From: Streptomyces chattanoogensis
GTDB taxonomy: Bacteria; Actinomycetota; Actinomycetes; Streptomycetales; Streptomycetaceae
Reading direction: 5' to 3'
Length of the DNA stretch: 64,000 nucleotides
Assembly (NCBI RefSeq): GCF_001294335.1
Contig: NZ_LGKG01000143.1
Coordinates: forward strand, 35,983 to 99,982
The translations under genes and the position numbers were made by a program. The notes below the pieces were generated by a model that saw only the letters and a list, made by a program, of their open reading frames with translations, was not told the origin of the DNA and made no database searches. Each line of letters starts with the position of its first letter. The stretch's first letter is position 1. Below are positions 1-8,309 of this stretch, one piece after another.

Positions 1-78
1 TCGTCAGAGTCCGACCGCAGGGTGTGGGTGCAGGAAAGAGTTTGCCGCTTTTGGCCGGGGCTGTTTACGGTCGGCGGA

Positions 79-933
79 ATGAGCAGCGAAACGATCATCA
101 GGCGGTACCGGACGGCCGATCGGGACACGGTGACCGACCTCTGGTCCCGCGCCTCGCGGCAGGCGCATCCGTTCGTTGAGGGGGAGGGCGAGGGCGAGCG
201 GGCGAGGGTCCTGCGCGAGGTGTATCTCGCCCAGGCGGAGAACTGGGTTGCCGAGCGCGAGGGCCGGGTCGTGGGGCTGCTCGGCCTGCTGGACGGCCAC
301 AAAGGCGACGGCGTCCGGATCGGCGGGCTGTTTGTGGCGCCCGAGCTTCAAGGAGGCGGCATCGGGCGGAAATTGGTGGAGCATGCCGCGGCGCTGCGGG
401 GTGGGCTGACACTCGAGGTCTTCGAGGGGAACGCCCGCGCCCGGCGCTTCTGTGCGGACCTGGGATTCACGGAGCGGGCCCGTCGGACGGACGAGGAGAC
501 CGGCCACCCGCTGATCGTCCTGGAGCGGGAGGCCCCGCTGCGGTCCGTGTCCTGGCTGCATCTGCGTGAGGGGCGGCTGCTGAGCGTACGGACCCGGGGC
601 AATGACACCTTCTATCTGCCCGGCGGCAAGTACGAGCCGGGGGAGACCGCCCGGCAGGCGCTGTCGCGGGAGCTGTCCGAAGAGCTCGGCCTGGCGGTTC
701 CCGCGGCGGAACTGTCGGAGGCGTTTGTCATCCACGACGTCGCACACGGCAAGAACGGCCGGCGGCTGCATATGACGTGCTTCACCGGCGGCCCGCAGGA
801 CATCTCCCCCGTACCGGGGAGGGAGATCGCCGAGTACGCCTGGTTCGACCGCCAGGAGGCGAGGGAGCGTTGCGCGCCCGCCCACTCCCAGGTCGTGGAC
901 CGCTTGATCGCGCAGGGGCGGATGCCGGGCTGA
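79..933 (+). CDS. GNAT acetyltransferase fused to Nudix hydrolase
   Basis: A 284-residue two-domain cytoplasmic enzyme. Residues 1-150 look like a GNAT N-acetyltransferase, with the acetyl-CoA loop QGGGIG at 91-96 after the strand GLFVAPEL. Residues 155-280 are a Nudix domain with a complete Nudix box: G183, E189, then REL-S-EELGL at 197-205. GNAT enzymes acetylate amines using acetyl-CoA; Nudix enzymes cleave X-linked nucleoside diphosphates; the substrate of this fusion cannot be read. The ATG at 79 was chosen over upstream in-frame codons because the GNAT fold starts right after it and GGCGGA precedes it. It stands alone, about 125 bp ahead of a GntR gene. Confidence 0.85.
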   Translation: MSSETIIRRYRTADRDTVTDLWSRASRQAHPFVEGEGEGERARVLREVYLAQAENWVAEREGRVVGLLGLLDGHKGDGVRIGGLFVAPELQGGGIGRKLVEHAAALRGGLTLEVFEGNARARRFCADLGFTERARRTDEETGHPLIVLEREAPLRSVSWLHLREGRLLSVRTRGNDTFYLPGGKYEPGETARQALSRELSEELGLAVPAAELSEAFVIHDVAHGKNGRRLHMTCFTGGPQDISPVPGREIAEYAWFDRQEARERCAPAHSQVVDRLIAQGRMPG

Positions 934-1058
934 GCCACCGGGCCGATCACCGAGCCGTCGGGTCCCATAACGCCTGTAACCAGCGCAAACACTCTTCTCT
1001 TCGTCCGCATCGCGGAATCAAGTGTCGGACGCATACTTGTTGTATCTATCCTGTGCTC

Positions 1059-1751
1059 ATGCCATCCCCGTCCGTGCCCGCCACTCCCTCCAGAGACGCC
1101 GCCCCCGCTCCCGCCAAGCAGCCCCCCGCGGCCGAGCGGGTCTATACGCACATCAAGGACGCCGTTCTGCAGCGCCACTACGAGGGCGGCATGCTGCTCA
1201 CGGAGGGTGAGCTGGCCGAGGCCGTGGGGGTGTCGCGGACGCCGGTGCGGGAAGCGCTGCTGCGGCTGGAGGTCGAGGGGCTGATCAAGCTCTATCCGAA
1301 GAAGGGCGCGCTGGTCCTGCCGGTCTCCGCGCAGGAGATCGCCGATGTCGTCGAGACCCGGCTGCTGGTCGAGAAGCACGCGGCGGCCAAGGCCGTACCC
1401 GCGGGCGAGGCGCTGATCGGCGAGCTCGAAGAGCTGCTGGAGAAGATGCGGGAGCAGGCCGCATCCGGTGATCTCGCAGCGGTCTCCGTCACTGACCGCT
1501 GCTTCCACGCCGCGATCGTGCGCAGCGCCGGCAACCAGATCCTGGACCGCCTCTACGAGCAGCTGCGCGACCGCCAGCTGCGCATGGGCGTCGCCGTCAT
1601 GCACGCGCACCCGGACCGGATCGCCAAGAACATCGCCGAGCACGCCGAGATCCTCCAGGCGCTACGGGACGGCGACCCGGAAGCGGCGACCGACGCCGTG
1701 CACCGGCACGTCAGCTGGGTCCGCAACCTGGCGCAGGGAGAGGTGCGATGA
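1059..1751 (+). CDS. GntR/FCD-family transcriptional regulator
   Basis: A 230-residue regulator. A winged-helix GntR domain covers about residues 25-95 (recognition segment VGVSRTPVREALLRL) and an all-helical FCD effector domain about 105-220. The FCD domain keeps the usual metal or carboxylate ligands: D-x3-H in DRCFHAAIV, the His of HAEIL and the His of HRHVSW. The open frame runs much further upstream, but the N-terminus is taken at ATG 1059 (GTG 1053 also possible); neither has a clear Shine-Dalgarno sequence, so translation may be leaderless. Its stop overlaps the start of the MFS transporter gene by four bases (ATGA), so it probably controls that transporter. The ligand is unknown. Confidence 0.85.
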   Translation: MPSPSVPATPSRDAAPAPAKQPPAAERVYTHIKDAVLQRHYEGGMLLTEGELAEAVGVSRTPVREALLRLEVEGLIKLYPKKGALVLPVSAQEIADVVETRLLVEKHAAAKAVPAGEALIGELEELLEKMREQAASGDLAAVSVTDRCFHAAIVRSAGNQILDRLYEQLRDRQLRMGVAVMHAHPDRIAKNIAEHAEILQALRDGDPEAATDAVHRHVSWVRNLAQGEVR

Positions 1752-3088
1752 GCGGGGGAAGTGCCGGCGGCTCCGGAACAGGCAGCGGCGCCCCCCGCCT
1801 GCTGCCCGCGGACCCGCCCGGTGGCCGCCGGGCCATGGCGGTCTGGGGCATCGGCGTCGCGGTCTATTTCGTCGCGATCACCTACCGTACGAGCTTGGGC
1901 GTGGCCGGCCTGGACGCCGCCGAGCGCTTTCACATCAACGCCTCCGCGCTGTCCACCTTCTCGATCCTGCAGCTGCTGGTGTACGCGGGCATGCAGATAC
2001 CCGTCGGCCTGCTGGTCGACAAACTCGGCGCCAAGAAGGTGCTGACCATCGGCGTGGTGCTCTACACCCTCGGTCAGTTCGGCTTCGCGCTGTCCCACTC
2101 CTACGCCATGGCCCTCGGCTCGCGCGCGCTGCTCGGCTGCGGTGACGCGATGACGTTCATCAGCGTGCTGCGGCTGGGCTCACGGTGGTTCCCGGCCCGC
2201 CGCGGCCCGATGATCGCGCAGATCGCGGCACTCGTGGGGATGGCGGGCAACCTGATCTCCACCCTCGTCCTCGCGCGCCTTCTGCACAGCGTCGGCTGGA
2301 CCCCGACCTTCGCCTCCAGCGCAGTGGGCGGTGTTGTCGTCCTGGTCCTGCTGCTGCTCTTCCTCAGGGATCACCCCAAGGGCTACGAGCCACCGCCCGC
2401 GCCCACCGAGCACAGCGGCGCGGCATTCGTCCGCCGGCAGATCACGGACGCGTGGCGCGAACCCGGCACCCGGCTGGGCATGTGGGTGCACTTCACCACC
2501 CAGTTCCCCGCGATGGTCTTCCTGCTGCTGTGGGGCCTGCCGTTCCTCGTCGAGGCGCAGGGGCTCTCCCGCGGCACCGCAGGTGAGCTGCTCACCCTCA
2601 TCGTGCTCTCCAACATGGCCGTCGGCCTGATCTACGGCCAGATCATCGCGCGCCACCATGCGGCCCGTCTGCCGCTCGCGTTGGGCACCGTCGGGGCCAC
2701 CGCCCTGCTGTGGGCGATCACCCTGGCCTGGCCGGACGACCACGCGCCCATGGGGCTGCTGGTCGCGCTCTGCGCGGTCATGGGGGCCTGCGGCCCCGCC
2801 TCGATGATCGGCTTCGACTTCGCCCGGCCCGCCAATCCGCCCGAGCGCCAGGGCACCGCCTCCGGCATCGTCAACATGGGCGGCTTCACCGCCTCGATGA
2901 CAACACTGCTCGCCATCGGCGTGCTGCTGGATGCGACCGGCGACAACTACCGCATCGCCTTCGCCTCGGTCTTCGTCCTGGAGGCGCTCGGCGTCTCGCA
3001 GATTCTTCGCCTGCGTGTTCGCGCCGCCCGCCGCGAACGCGAACGGCTGGTTGTCAGCCGGGTCGAGGCGGTCCACGTCCCGGCGTGA
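1748..3088 (+). CDS. MFS transporter
   Basis: A 446-residue inner-membrane permease with about 12 hydrophobic segments starting near residue 32, and a central cytoplasmic loop around residues 210-240. Loop 2-3 carries PVGLLVDKLGAKKV, a variant of the MFS signature GxLaDrxGrr. A GGAGAGG Shine-Dalgarno sequence lies just before ATG 1748, inside the last codons of the GntR gene, so the pair is translationally coupled. Organic-acid or sugar-phosphate-type MFS proteins are often paired with FCD regulators, which suggests a small organic substrate; this is inference only. Confidence 0.85.
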   Translation: MSGGSAGGSGTGSGAPRLLPADPPGGRRAMAVWGIGVAVYFVAITYRTSLGVAGLDAAERFHINASALSTFSILQLLVYAGMQIPVGLLVDKLGAKKVLTIGVVLYTLGQFGFALSHSYAMALGSRALLGCGDAMTFISVLRLGSRWFPARRGPMIAQIAALVGMAGNLISTLVLARLLHSVGWTPTFASSAVGGVVVLVLLLLFLRDHPKGYEPPPAPTEHSGAAFVRRQITDAWREPGTRLGMWVHFTTQFPAMVFLLLWGLPFLVEAQGLSRGTAGELLTLIVLSNMAVGLIYGQIIARHHAARLPLALGTVGATALLWAITLAWPDDHAPMGLLVALCAVMGACGPASMIGFDFARPANPPERQGTASGIVNMGGFTASMTTLLAIGVLLDATGDNYRIAFASVFVLEALGVSQILRLRVRAARRERERLVVSRVEAVHVPA

Positions 3089-3134
3089 GACCCGGGCCGA
3101 AGCCTCGGGGTGCGGTGGCAACAGCCGTACGTGC

Positions 3135-3150
3135 TGTTTCACGTGAAACA
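3135..3150. other. parS: parS centromere site 1 (ParB binding)
   Basis: Perfect 16-bp palindrome with core GTTTCACGTGAAAC, the Streptomyces ParB consensus. It lies in the gap between the convergent MFS gene and the MDMPI-like gene, without longer palindromic arms. Confidence 0.9.
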
Positions 3151-3199
3151 GTGCGGGCTGCCCCCGGCCTCCGCCGCCGGCACCCCACCGCCTCGCGGA

Positions 3200-3238
3200 G
3201 ACGCCCCGTCAGGAGTGCCGGTCCCCTTCCGGGGCGTC
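3200..3238. terminator. Hairpin between convergent genes
   Basis: Inverted repeat GACGCCCCG / CGGGGCGTC, 9 bp arms with a 21-nt loop, in the gap between the end of the MFS gene (3088) and the end of the minus-strand MDMPI-like gene (3257). Probably bidirectional; there is no U tract. Confidence 0.5.
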
Positions 3239-3256
3239 CCTCGCAGCCGGCCTCGG

Positions 3257-4081
3257 CTACGGCGTGACCGCGAAGTTGTCCAGGATCGCCGCGGCCAGTT
3301 CCTGGTCACCGTCGATCTTGATCTGCTCGGCGACGGCCGCCGGACGGATCCGGCCGCAGGCCAGCTGGTGGAAGATGTCCCAGTCCATGGCGAGCGTCAC
3401 CGTCGGGCCGAGCGAGACGCTGCCGTTGATCGTGCCGTTGCCCTCGGCGTCGATCCGCACCGTGCGCATGAACTCCAGCGGGCCGCTGATGTCGAAGACC
3501 ACGGCGGAATCGGCGGGCGCCTGGGCCTTCTTGGCGACCGTGTTGGGCAGTGTCTTCAGCAACAGATCACGTGTCACATGGGCGCCGGGGGAGTCGAGAT
3601 TGCCGGGCTTGCCGAGCGCCCGGCGCAGGTCCTGCTCATGCACCCAGACGTCGAAGGCCCGCAGCTGCAGGACAAAGTCCAGCGGACGGTCCTCATCGAG
3701 CGGGCTGCGTACCACGGCGTCCGGCTGACGGGTTTCGTTGCGCAGCTGCCGGGAGCGGCGGATGACGGTGTATTCGAGTTCGCTGACCATCTCCGGCGCG
3801 GTGTGGTGCCGGCGGACGTCGACCTGCACCTCCATACGCCGGGCCGACTCGCTGCGGACGTGGTAGAGGTCGCGGGGCAGCGTGTGTATCGGCCGCGGAT
3901 CGCCGAGCATCTCGCTCTCCAGGCCGATCACATGCGAGACGACATCGCGCACGGACCAGCCTGGAAGGTCCGTCGCCCTGTTCCACTCGCCCTCGACGAG
4001 CGGAGTCACCAGCTCGGCTATCGCTTCTATGGAGTGCGTCCAGGCATCGATGGAGGACTGAAGGCTGGGATGGACGGTCAC
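3257..4081 (-). CDS. Maleylpyruvate isomerase-family (DinB-like, mycothiol-type) protein
   Basis: A 274-residue soluble protein of the actinobacterial MDMPI/DinB-like family. The N-terminal four-helix bundle has WSVRDVVSHVIGLESEM, where the histidine is a typical metal ligand, and RAFDVWVHEQDLRRALG, which supplies further ligands. A C-terminal alpha/beta region (about 180-274) resembles the SCP2-like domain of the family. Some members use mycothiol as cofactor, but many have no known substrate. ATG 4081 is used; the nitrilase gene is divergent from it across a 144-bp gap that must hold both promoters. Confidence 0.8.
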   Translation of the reverse strand: MTVHPSLQSSIDAWTHSIEAIAELVTPLVEGEWNRATDLPGWSVRDVVSHVIGLESEMLGDPRPIHTLPRDLYHVRSESARRMEVQVDVRRHHTAPEMVSELEYTVIRRSRQLRNETRQPDAVVRSPLDEDRPLDFVLQLRAFDVWVHEQDLRRALGKPGNLDSPGAHVTRDLLLKTLPNTVAKKAQAPADSAVVFDISGPLEFMRTVRIDAEGNGTINGSVSLGPTVTLAMDWDIFHQLACGRIRPAAVAEQIKIDGDQELAAAILDNFAVTP

Positions 4082-4225
4082 GGGACCCCTCGGACGGTTC
4101 GTACGCGGGCTGCTGTCTGTGCAGTTAAGTTACGCTGCGCACGGGCACCCCGGCAGTGCTTTCGGGTGACCATCGTAGGTGGATGTTCGACGGCGGCCCG
4201 GTTCGAAAGCTTAGGCGGTGGTACT

Positions 4226-5014
4226 GTGCGCGCTTCCTTGCTGCAGATCGGTGTGGATCCGGCGGAATCCGTCAATTCCCGGCGTACTCGGGTGGCTTCG
4301 CTGATACGCGGTCAGGCCGACAGCGATCTCGTGGTGCTTCCCGAGCTGTGGCCGGTGGGCGCCTTCGCCGCCGATCTCTTCGCCGCCGAGGCGGAACCGC
4401 TGGCCGGACCGACGCACGACGCCATGGCTGCGGCCGCACGGGACGCCCGGGTCTGGCTGCACGCCGGGTCCGTCATCGAACGGGCCGACGATGGCACCCT
4501 CTACAACACCTCGCTGGTCTTCTCCCCCGACGGCCGCCTCGCCGCCACCTACCGCAAGATCCACCGCTTCGGCTTCGACCAGGGCGAAGCGGTCCTGCTG
4601 GGCGCCGGAGACCGGGCCGTCATGGTCGGTCTGCCGGGGGCCACCGCGGGCCTGGCCACCTGCTACGACCTGCGTTTCCCGGAACTCTTCCGGCAGTTGA
4701 CGGCGGCCGGTGCGGAGCTGCTGATCGTGCCTGCCGGCTGGCCTGCCCGCCGCCGCGCGCACTGGTCGCTGCTGGCCCGTGCCCGTGCCGTGGAAAACCA
4801 GTGCTACGTCCTGGCCTGTGGCACCGCGGGCACCCATGCCGGGGTCGAACAGGCCGGTCACAGTGCCGTCGTCGATCCCTGGGGCGAGGTGCTGGCCGAG
4901 GCTGGGCCGGGCGAAGAGACGCTGACCGTAGACCTCGACCCGGCCAAGGTCGCCAAGACTCGCGCCGACTTCCCCGTCCTGCGCGACCGCGTGCTGGGCC
5001 TCGACCGGCCGTAA
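4226..5014 (+). CDS. Carbon-nitrogen hydrolase (nitrilase superfamily amidase)
   Basis: A 262-residue cytoplasmic hydrolase of the nitrilase superfamily, branch of omega-amidase-like proteins. The Glu-Lys-Cys triad is readable as E40 (in VLPELW), K111 (in YRKIHRFG) and C146 (in ATCYDLRFPE). The long open frame begins far upstream, but GTG 4226 follows AGGCGG by a normal distance and starts exactly at the first strand (RASLLQIG), so it is taken as the start. It ends 17 bp before the convergent LURP-one gene. The amide substrate cannot be inferred. Confidence 0.85.
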   Translation: MRASLLQIGVDPAESVNSRRTRVASLIRGQADSDLVVLPELWPVGAFAADLFAAEAEPLAGPTHDAMAAAARDARVWLHAGSVIERADDGTLYNTSLVFSPDGRLAATYRKIHRFGFDQGEAVLLGAGDRAVMVGLPGATAGLATCYDLRFPELFRQLTAAGAELLIVPAGWPARRRAHWSLLARARAVENQCYVLACGTAGTHAGVEQAGHSAVVDPWGEVLAEAGPGEETLTVDLDPAKVAKTRADFPVLRDRVLGLDRP

Positions 5015-5031
5015 CGCCTCGCGGAGCCCCC

Positions 5032-5526
5032 TCAGTCCTCCCCGCTTTCCCGCTCCGCCAGCCGGATCACACACACCGCGATGGCGATCAGCAGCGCCGG
5101 GTCCGCGTCCTCCCGTACGACACTGACGCCGTAGGTGTCCCGTACGGACAGCCAGCGCCGTGAGATCTCCGCCAGCAGTTCGCCGTCGTACTCGACCGCG
5201 AACTCCCGGTCCAGGATCTTGCCGCTGACGTCCAGCCCGGTGCCGTCCGCCAGCTCCACGCGGTAGTGGTTGCGCAGCAGCGAGAGCCGTTTGCGCCGGA
5301 TGGTGGCCAGCGGCCGGTCGTCCCGCTCGAGGGTCATCGTGTCGCGCAGGGCCAGCATCTTCTTGCGGAGGGTGACCAGCACGCGGCCCTGCGGATCCTT
5401 CAGCTCGAAGGTTTCGCGCAGCCGCAGCGCCTTCCCGTCGACGAGGAAGGCATGCCGCCCGCGATCGTCCTCGATCCAGTAGTCGTCACCGATGCCGAAG
5501 ATCCGGTCGCGTACGAGGTACCTCAT
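5032..5526 (-). CDS. LURP-one-related (DUF567) protein
   Basis: A 164-residue protein of the LURP-one-related (Tubby-like fold) family: repeated strand segments such as YWIEDDRGRHAFLVDGKALR, RVLVTLRKKMLALRDTM and a hydrophobic C-terminal helix (LLIAIAVCVIRLAE) as in the family. Function in bacteria is unknown. ATG 5526 fits the domain start MRYLVRDRIFGIGDDYWI; the open frame continues upstream with no domain. It is divergent from the thioredoxin-NHL gene across 64 bp. Confidence 0.75.
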   Translation of the reverse strand: MRYLVRDRIFGIGDDYWIEDDRGRHAFLVDGKALRLRETFELKDPQGRVLVTLRKKMLALRDTMTLERDDRPLATIRRKRLSLLRNHYRVELADGTGLDVSGKILDREFAVEYDGELLAEISRRWLSVRDTYGVSVVREDADPALLIAIAVCVIRLAERESGED

Positions 5527-5590
5527 GGCGGAGGCATTCCCCCGGGCCCCTACGGAATACGCACGCACCGGGGTGACGTTGAATGTCCAC

Positions 5591-7396
5591 ATGGCTTCAC
5601 GTGCGCGCGTCCGGGCCCCCGAGCTGATCGGCAAGGGCGGCTGGCTCAACACCGGCGGTAATGAACTCACCCTGTCTGACCTGCGAGGACGCATTGTCAT
5701 CCTCGATTTCTGGACGTTTTGCTGTGTGAACTGTCTGCATGTCCTGGACGAGCTGCGCGAGCTGGAGGAGCGCCACCGCGACACCGTCGTGATCATCGGC
5801 GTGCACTCCCCCAAGTTCGTCCACGAGGCCGAACACCAGGCGGTCGTCGACGCCGTCGAGCGTTACGGCGTCGAGCACCCGGTCCTCGACGACCCCGAGC
5901 TCGCCACCTGGAAGCAGTACGCCGTGCGGGCCTGGCCCACCCTCGTCGTCATCGACCCCGAGGGCTATGTTGTGGCCCAGCACGCCGGCGAGGGCCATGC
6001 ACATGCCCTTGAGAAGCTGGTGGAGGAGCTCACGGCCGAGCACGGTGCGAAGGGGACGCTGCGCCGCGGCGACGGCCCGTACGTACCGCCGGAGCCGGTC
6101 GCCACCGATCTGCGCTTCCCCGGCAAGGCCGTACGGCTTCCGGGAGGCACCTTCCTGGTCTCCGATACCACCCGGCACCAGCTGGTGGAGCTGGCGGCGG
6201 ACGGCGAGCAGGTGCTGCGCCGGATCGGGACCGGCGAGCGCGGGCTGGGCGCGGACTCCTTCAACGAGCCGCAGGGACTGGCGCTGCTACCGGACGGCAA
6301 GGTTGCGGTGGCGGACACCGTCAACCACGCCATCCGGGTCTTCGACCCGGTGACCGGCGCGTTGGAGACGGTGGCGGGCACCGGCAAGCAGTGGTGGCAG
6401 GGGTCGCCGACCTCGGGACCGGCCCGCGAGGTGGATCTCTCCTCACCGTGGGACATCGCCTGGTGGCAGGACCGGCTGTGGATCGCGATGGCCGGTGTGC
6501 ACCAGCTGTGGACGTACGACCCGGTCACCGGCACGGTCCAGGTCGCGGCCGGTACCACCAACGAGGGGCTGGTGGACGGCCCGGCGGCGGAAGCGTGGTT
6601 CGCCCAGCCGTCGGGGCTCGCGGCGGCGGGGGACCGGCTGTGGCTCGCCGACTCGGAGACGAGCGCCGTGCGTTGGGTCGAGCGCGACGGCGACGGCTAT
6701 TCGGTCCGTACGGCCGTCGGCACCGGGCTCTTCGACTTCGGGCACCGCGACGGCGCCGCCGATCAGGCGCTGCTCCAGCACCCGTTGGGCGTCACGGCAC
6801 TGCCCGACGGCTCGGTCGCCATCGCGGACACCTACAACCACGCGCTGCGCCGCTTCCACCCCGCGAGCGGCGAGGTGACGACCCTGGCGACGGACCTGCG
6901 GGAGCCCTCGGCGGCGGTGCTGGCCGACGACGACATCGTGGTGGTGGAGTCGGCGCGGCATCGGCTGACCCGGCTGCGTCTGCCCGAGGAGGCGGTACGC
7001 GTCGAGTCGGTGGCGCACCGCACCCAGCGCGCGGCCACCGAGGTGGCCCCCGGCAAGCTCCGGCTGGACGTGGTCTTCCAGGCCCCGGCGGGCCAGAAGC
7101 TGGACACCCGCTATGGCCCCTCGACGCGGCTGCTGGTCAGCGCGACCCCGCCGGAGCTGCTCGCCGACGGCGCGGGCCCGGACACCGACCTCCACCGGGA
7201 TCTGGTGCTCGCGGACGGCGTGACCGAGGGCGTGCTGCATGTCTCGGCAATGGCGGCGTCCTGCGACGACGACCCCGCGATCGAGTACCCCGCCTGCCAT
7301 GTGCACCAGCAGGACTGGGGCGTGCCGGTGCGGGTGGTCGACGGTGGGGCGTTCCGGCTGCCGCTCGTGCTGGCCGGGATGGATGCGGGCGCCTAG
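5591..7396 (+). CDS. Thioredoxin-like protein with NHL beta-propeller
   Basis: A 601-residue NHL-repeat thioredoxin-family protein. Residues 1-160 are a TlpA/ResA-like thioredoxin fold with redox motif FCCVNC (CxxC); residues 180-480 contain NHL repeats (for example DGKVAVADTVNHAIRVFDP, GSVAIADTYNHALRRF); the last 100 residues form a beta-rich tail. There is no signal peptide, so it is probably cytoplasmic. The ATG at 5591 is preferred over the in-frame upstream codons because the conserved opening ASRARVRAPELIGKGGW starts there. The gene ends 8 bp before a 48-bp palindrome containing parS site 2. Confidence 0.85.
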   Translation: MASRARVRAPELIGKGGWLNTGGNELTLSDLRGRIVILDFWTFCCVNCLHVLDELRELEERHRDTVVIIGVHSPKFVHEAEHQAVVDAVERYGVEHPVLDDPELATWKQYAVRAWPTLVVIDPEGYVVAQHAGEGHAHALEKLVEELTAEHGAKGTLRRGDGPYVPPEPVATDLRFPGKAVRLPGGTFLVSDTTRHQLVELAADGEQVLRRIGTGERGLGADSFNEPQGLALLPDGKVAVADTVNHAIRVFDPVTGALETVAGTGKQWWQGSPTSGPAREVDLSSPWDIAWWQDRLWIAMAGVHQLWTYDPVTGTVQVAAGTTNEGLVDGPAAEAWFAQPSGLAAAGDRLWLADSETSAVRWVERDGDGYSVRTAVGTGLFDFGHRDGAADQALLQHPLGVTALPDGSVAIADTYNHALRRFHPASGEVTTLATDLREPSAAVLADDDIVVVESARHRLTRLRLPEEAVRVESVAHRTQRAATEVAPGKLRLDVVFQAPAGQKLDTRYGPSTRLLVSATPPELLADGAGPDTDLHRDLVLADGVTEGVLHVSAMAASCDDDPAIEYPACHVHQQDWGVPVRVVDGGAFRLPLVLAGMDAGA

Positions 7397-7403
7397 GACA
7401 AAC

Positions 7404-7451
7404 GACTCTGGTCCGTGCTTGTTTCACGTGAAACAAGCACGGACCAGAGTC
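7404..7451. terminator. 48-bp perfect palindrome, probable bidirectional terminator with parS centre
   Basis: A perfect 48-bp palindrome: 16-bp arms GACTCTGGTCCGTGCT / AGCACGGACCAGAGTC flank the 16-bp parS. It fills the gap between the stop of the plus-strand thioredoxin-NHL gene (7396) and the stop of the minus-strand DUF4232 gene (7482), the position expected for a shared terminator. Confidence 0.75.
7420..7435. other. parS: parS site 2
   Basis: Perfect 16-bp TGTTTCACGTGAAACA, the exact centre of the 48-bp palindrome at 7404-7451, between convergent genes. Confidence 0.92.
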
Positions 7452-7481
7452 ATCTACGGGCACATCACCAGCGGGACGCGG

Positions 7482-8171
7482 TCACTTGTCGGTATTGCCG
7501 GTCTTGGTGTCCACCTCGGCCCCTGCCAGGCTCCGCGACCAGGCGCCGACCTTGGCGGTCTTGCCGATGGACGGATGCTGGTCGTACCGGCCGAAGTGGA
7601 GTGCCGTGGCCGTCCCCTGCAGTTTGCTGCCGTTGTACTGCGCCACGCCGAAGTACATGAGGTTCTGCGGCTTTCCCTTGTCCGACGCGGTCTTGGTCGG
7701 GATGCTCGCATAGGCGGAGGCGCCCGGCGCGAGCTGGATCCGGTGGTCCTGCATGAATCCCGGCTCGCCGTCGTAGAACGCCAGCGGCTTGTCGCGGTTG
7801 TAGGGCATGTCCTTGGTGCCATCCTCGCCGCGGTACAGCAGCGGGGCGTTGAAGAGGTAGCAGGACGAGCTCCTCTTGTTCTTGTACTTGAGGATCACGT
7901 GGCTCGGGTCCGCCAGAGAAGCGAACCTGAACGAGCCCGGTGTGGGCCTGCACAGGCTCCGCCGCTGCTGTGCCGCGGTCCCCGCACCCGCACCTGCGGC
8001 CGCCCCACCGCTGATGATCCGGCGCTTCTTGCTCTTCTTGGACGAGGAAGAGGTCTTCTTCGACTTCTTGGAGGAGTGGCTGTTGCAGCCGGTCAGCGCG
8101 AGCGAACCGGCCAGGCCGAGGGCCAGGGCGGCGAACGCGGCGCGGTGCCGGCGTGAGCGGCGTGCGGTCAT
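7482..8171 (-). CDS. DUF4232-like secreted lipoprotein
   Basis: A 229-residue predicted lipoprotein. An Arg-rich N-terminus and hydrophobic segment end in the lipobox LALTGC. A strongly basic Ser/Lys linker follows (SKKSKKTSSSSKKSKKRR), then a domain with two cysteines (SLCRPT and SSSCYLFNAP) and LAPGASAYASI, the arrangement of the DUF4232 family common in streptomycete exported proteins. ATG 8171 has AGGGGG about 10 bases upstream. Function unknown. A second DUF4232 lipoprotein lies at 10805-11488. Confidence 0.75.
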   Translation of the reverse strand: MTARRSRRHRAAFAALALGLAGSLALTGCNSHSSKKSKKTSSSSKKSKKRRIISGGAAAGAGAGTAAQQRRSLCRPTPGSFRFASLADPSHVILKYKNKRSSSCYLFNAPLLYRGEDGTKDMPYNRDKPLAFYDGEPGFMQDHRIQLAPGASAYASIPTKTASDKGKPQNLMYFGVAQYNGSKLQGTATALHFGRYDQHPSIGKTAKVGAWSRSLAGAEVDTKTGNTDK

Positions 8172-8309
8172 TGGGTGAGTCCCCCTGAGAGTCGCTGCGA
8201 TCAGCGAGGCGGGCGTGTCATGGCACGGCCACGATATCGATTGCCGCCGCATACGCCAGGGTGGGTTTGCTGCGGCGGAATCCGTGCAGGTCAAGGGGGG
8301 TGGAAGGGA

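Noticed and set aside
4..885. Long minus-strand frame opposite the GNAT-Nudix gene
   Set aside because: Low-complexity Pro/Arg/Gly translation with no domain; it is the antisense shadow of the real gene.
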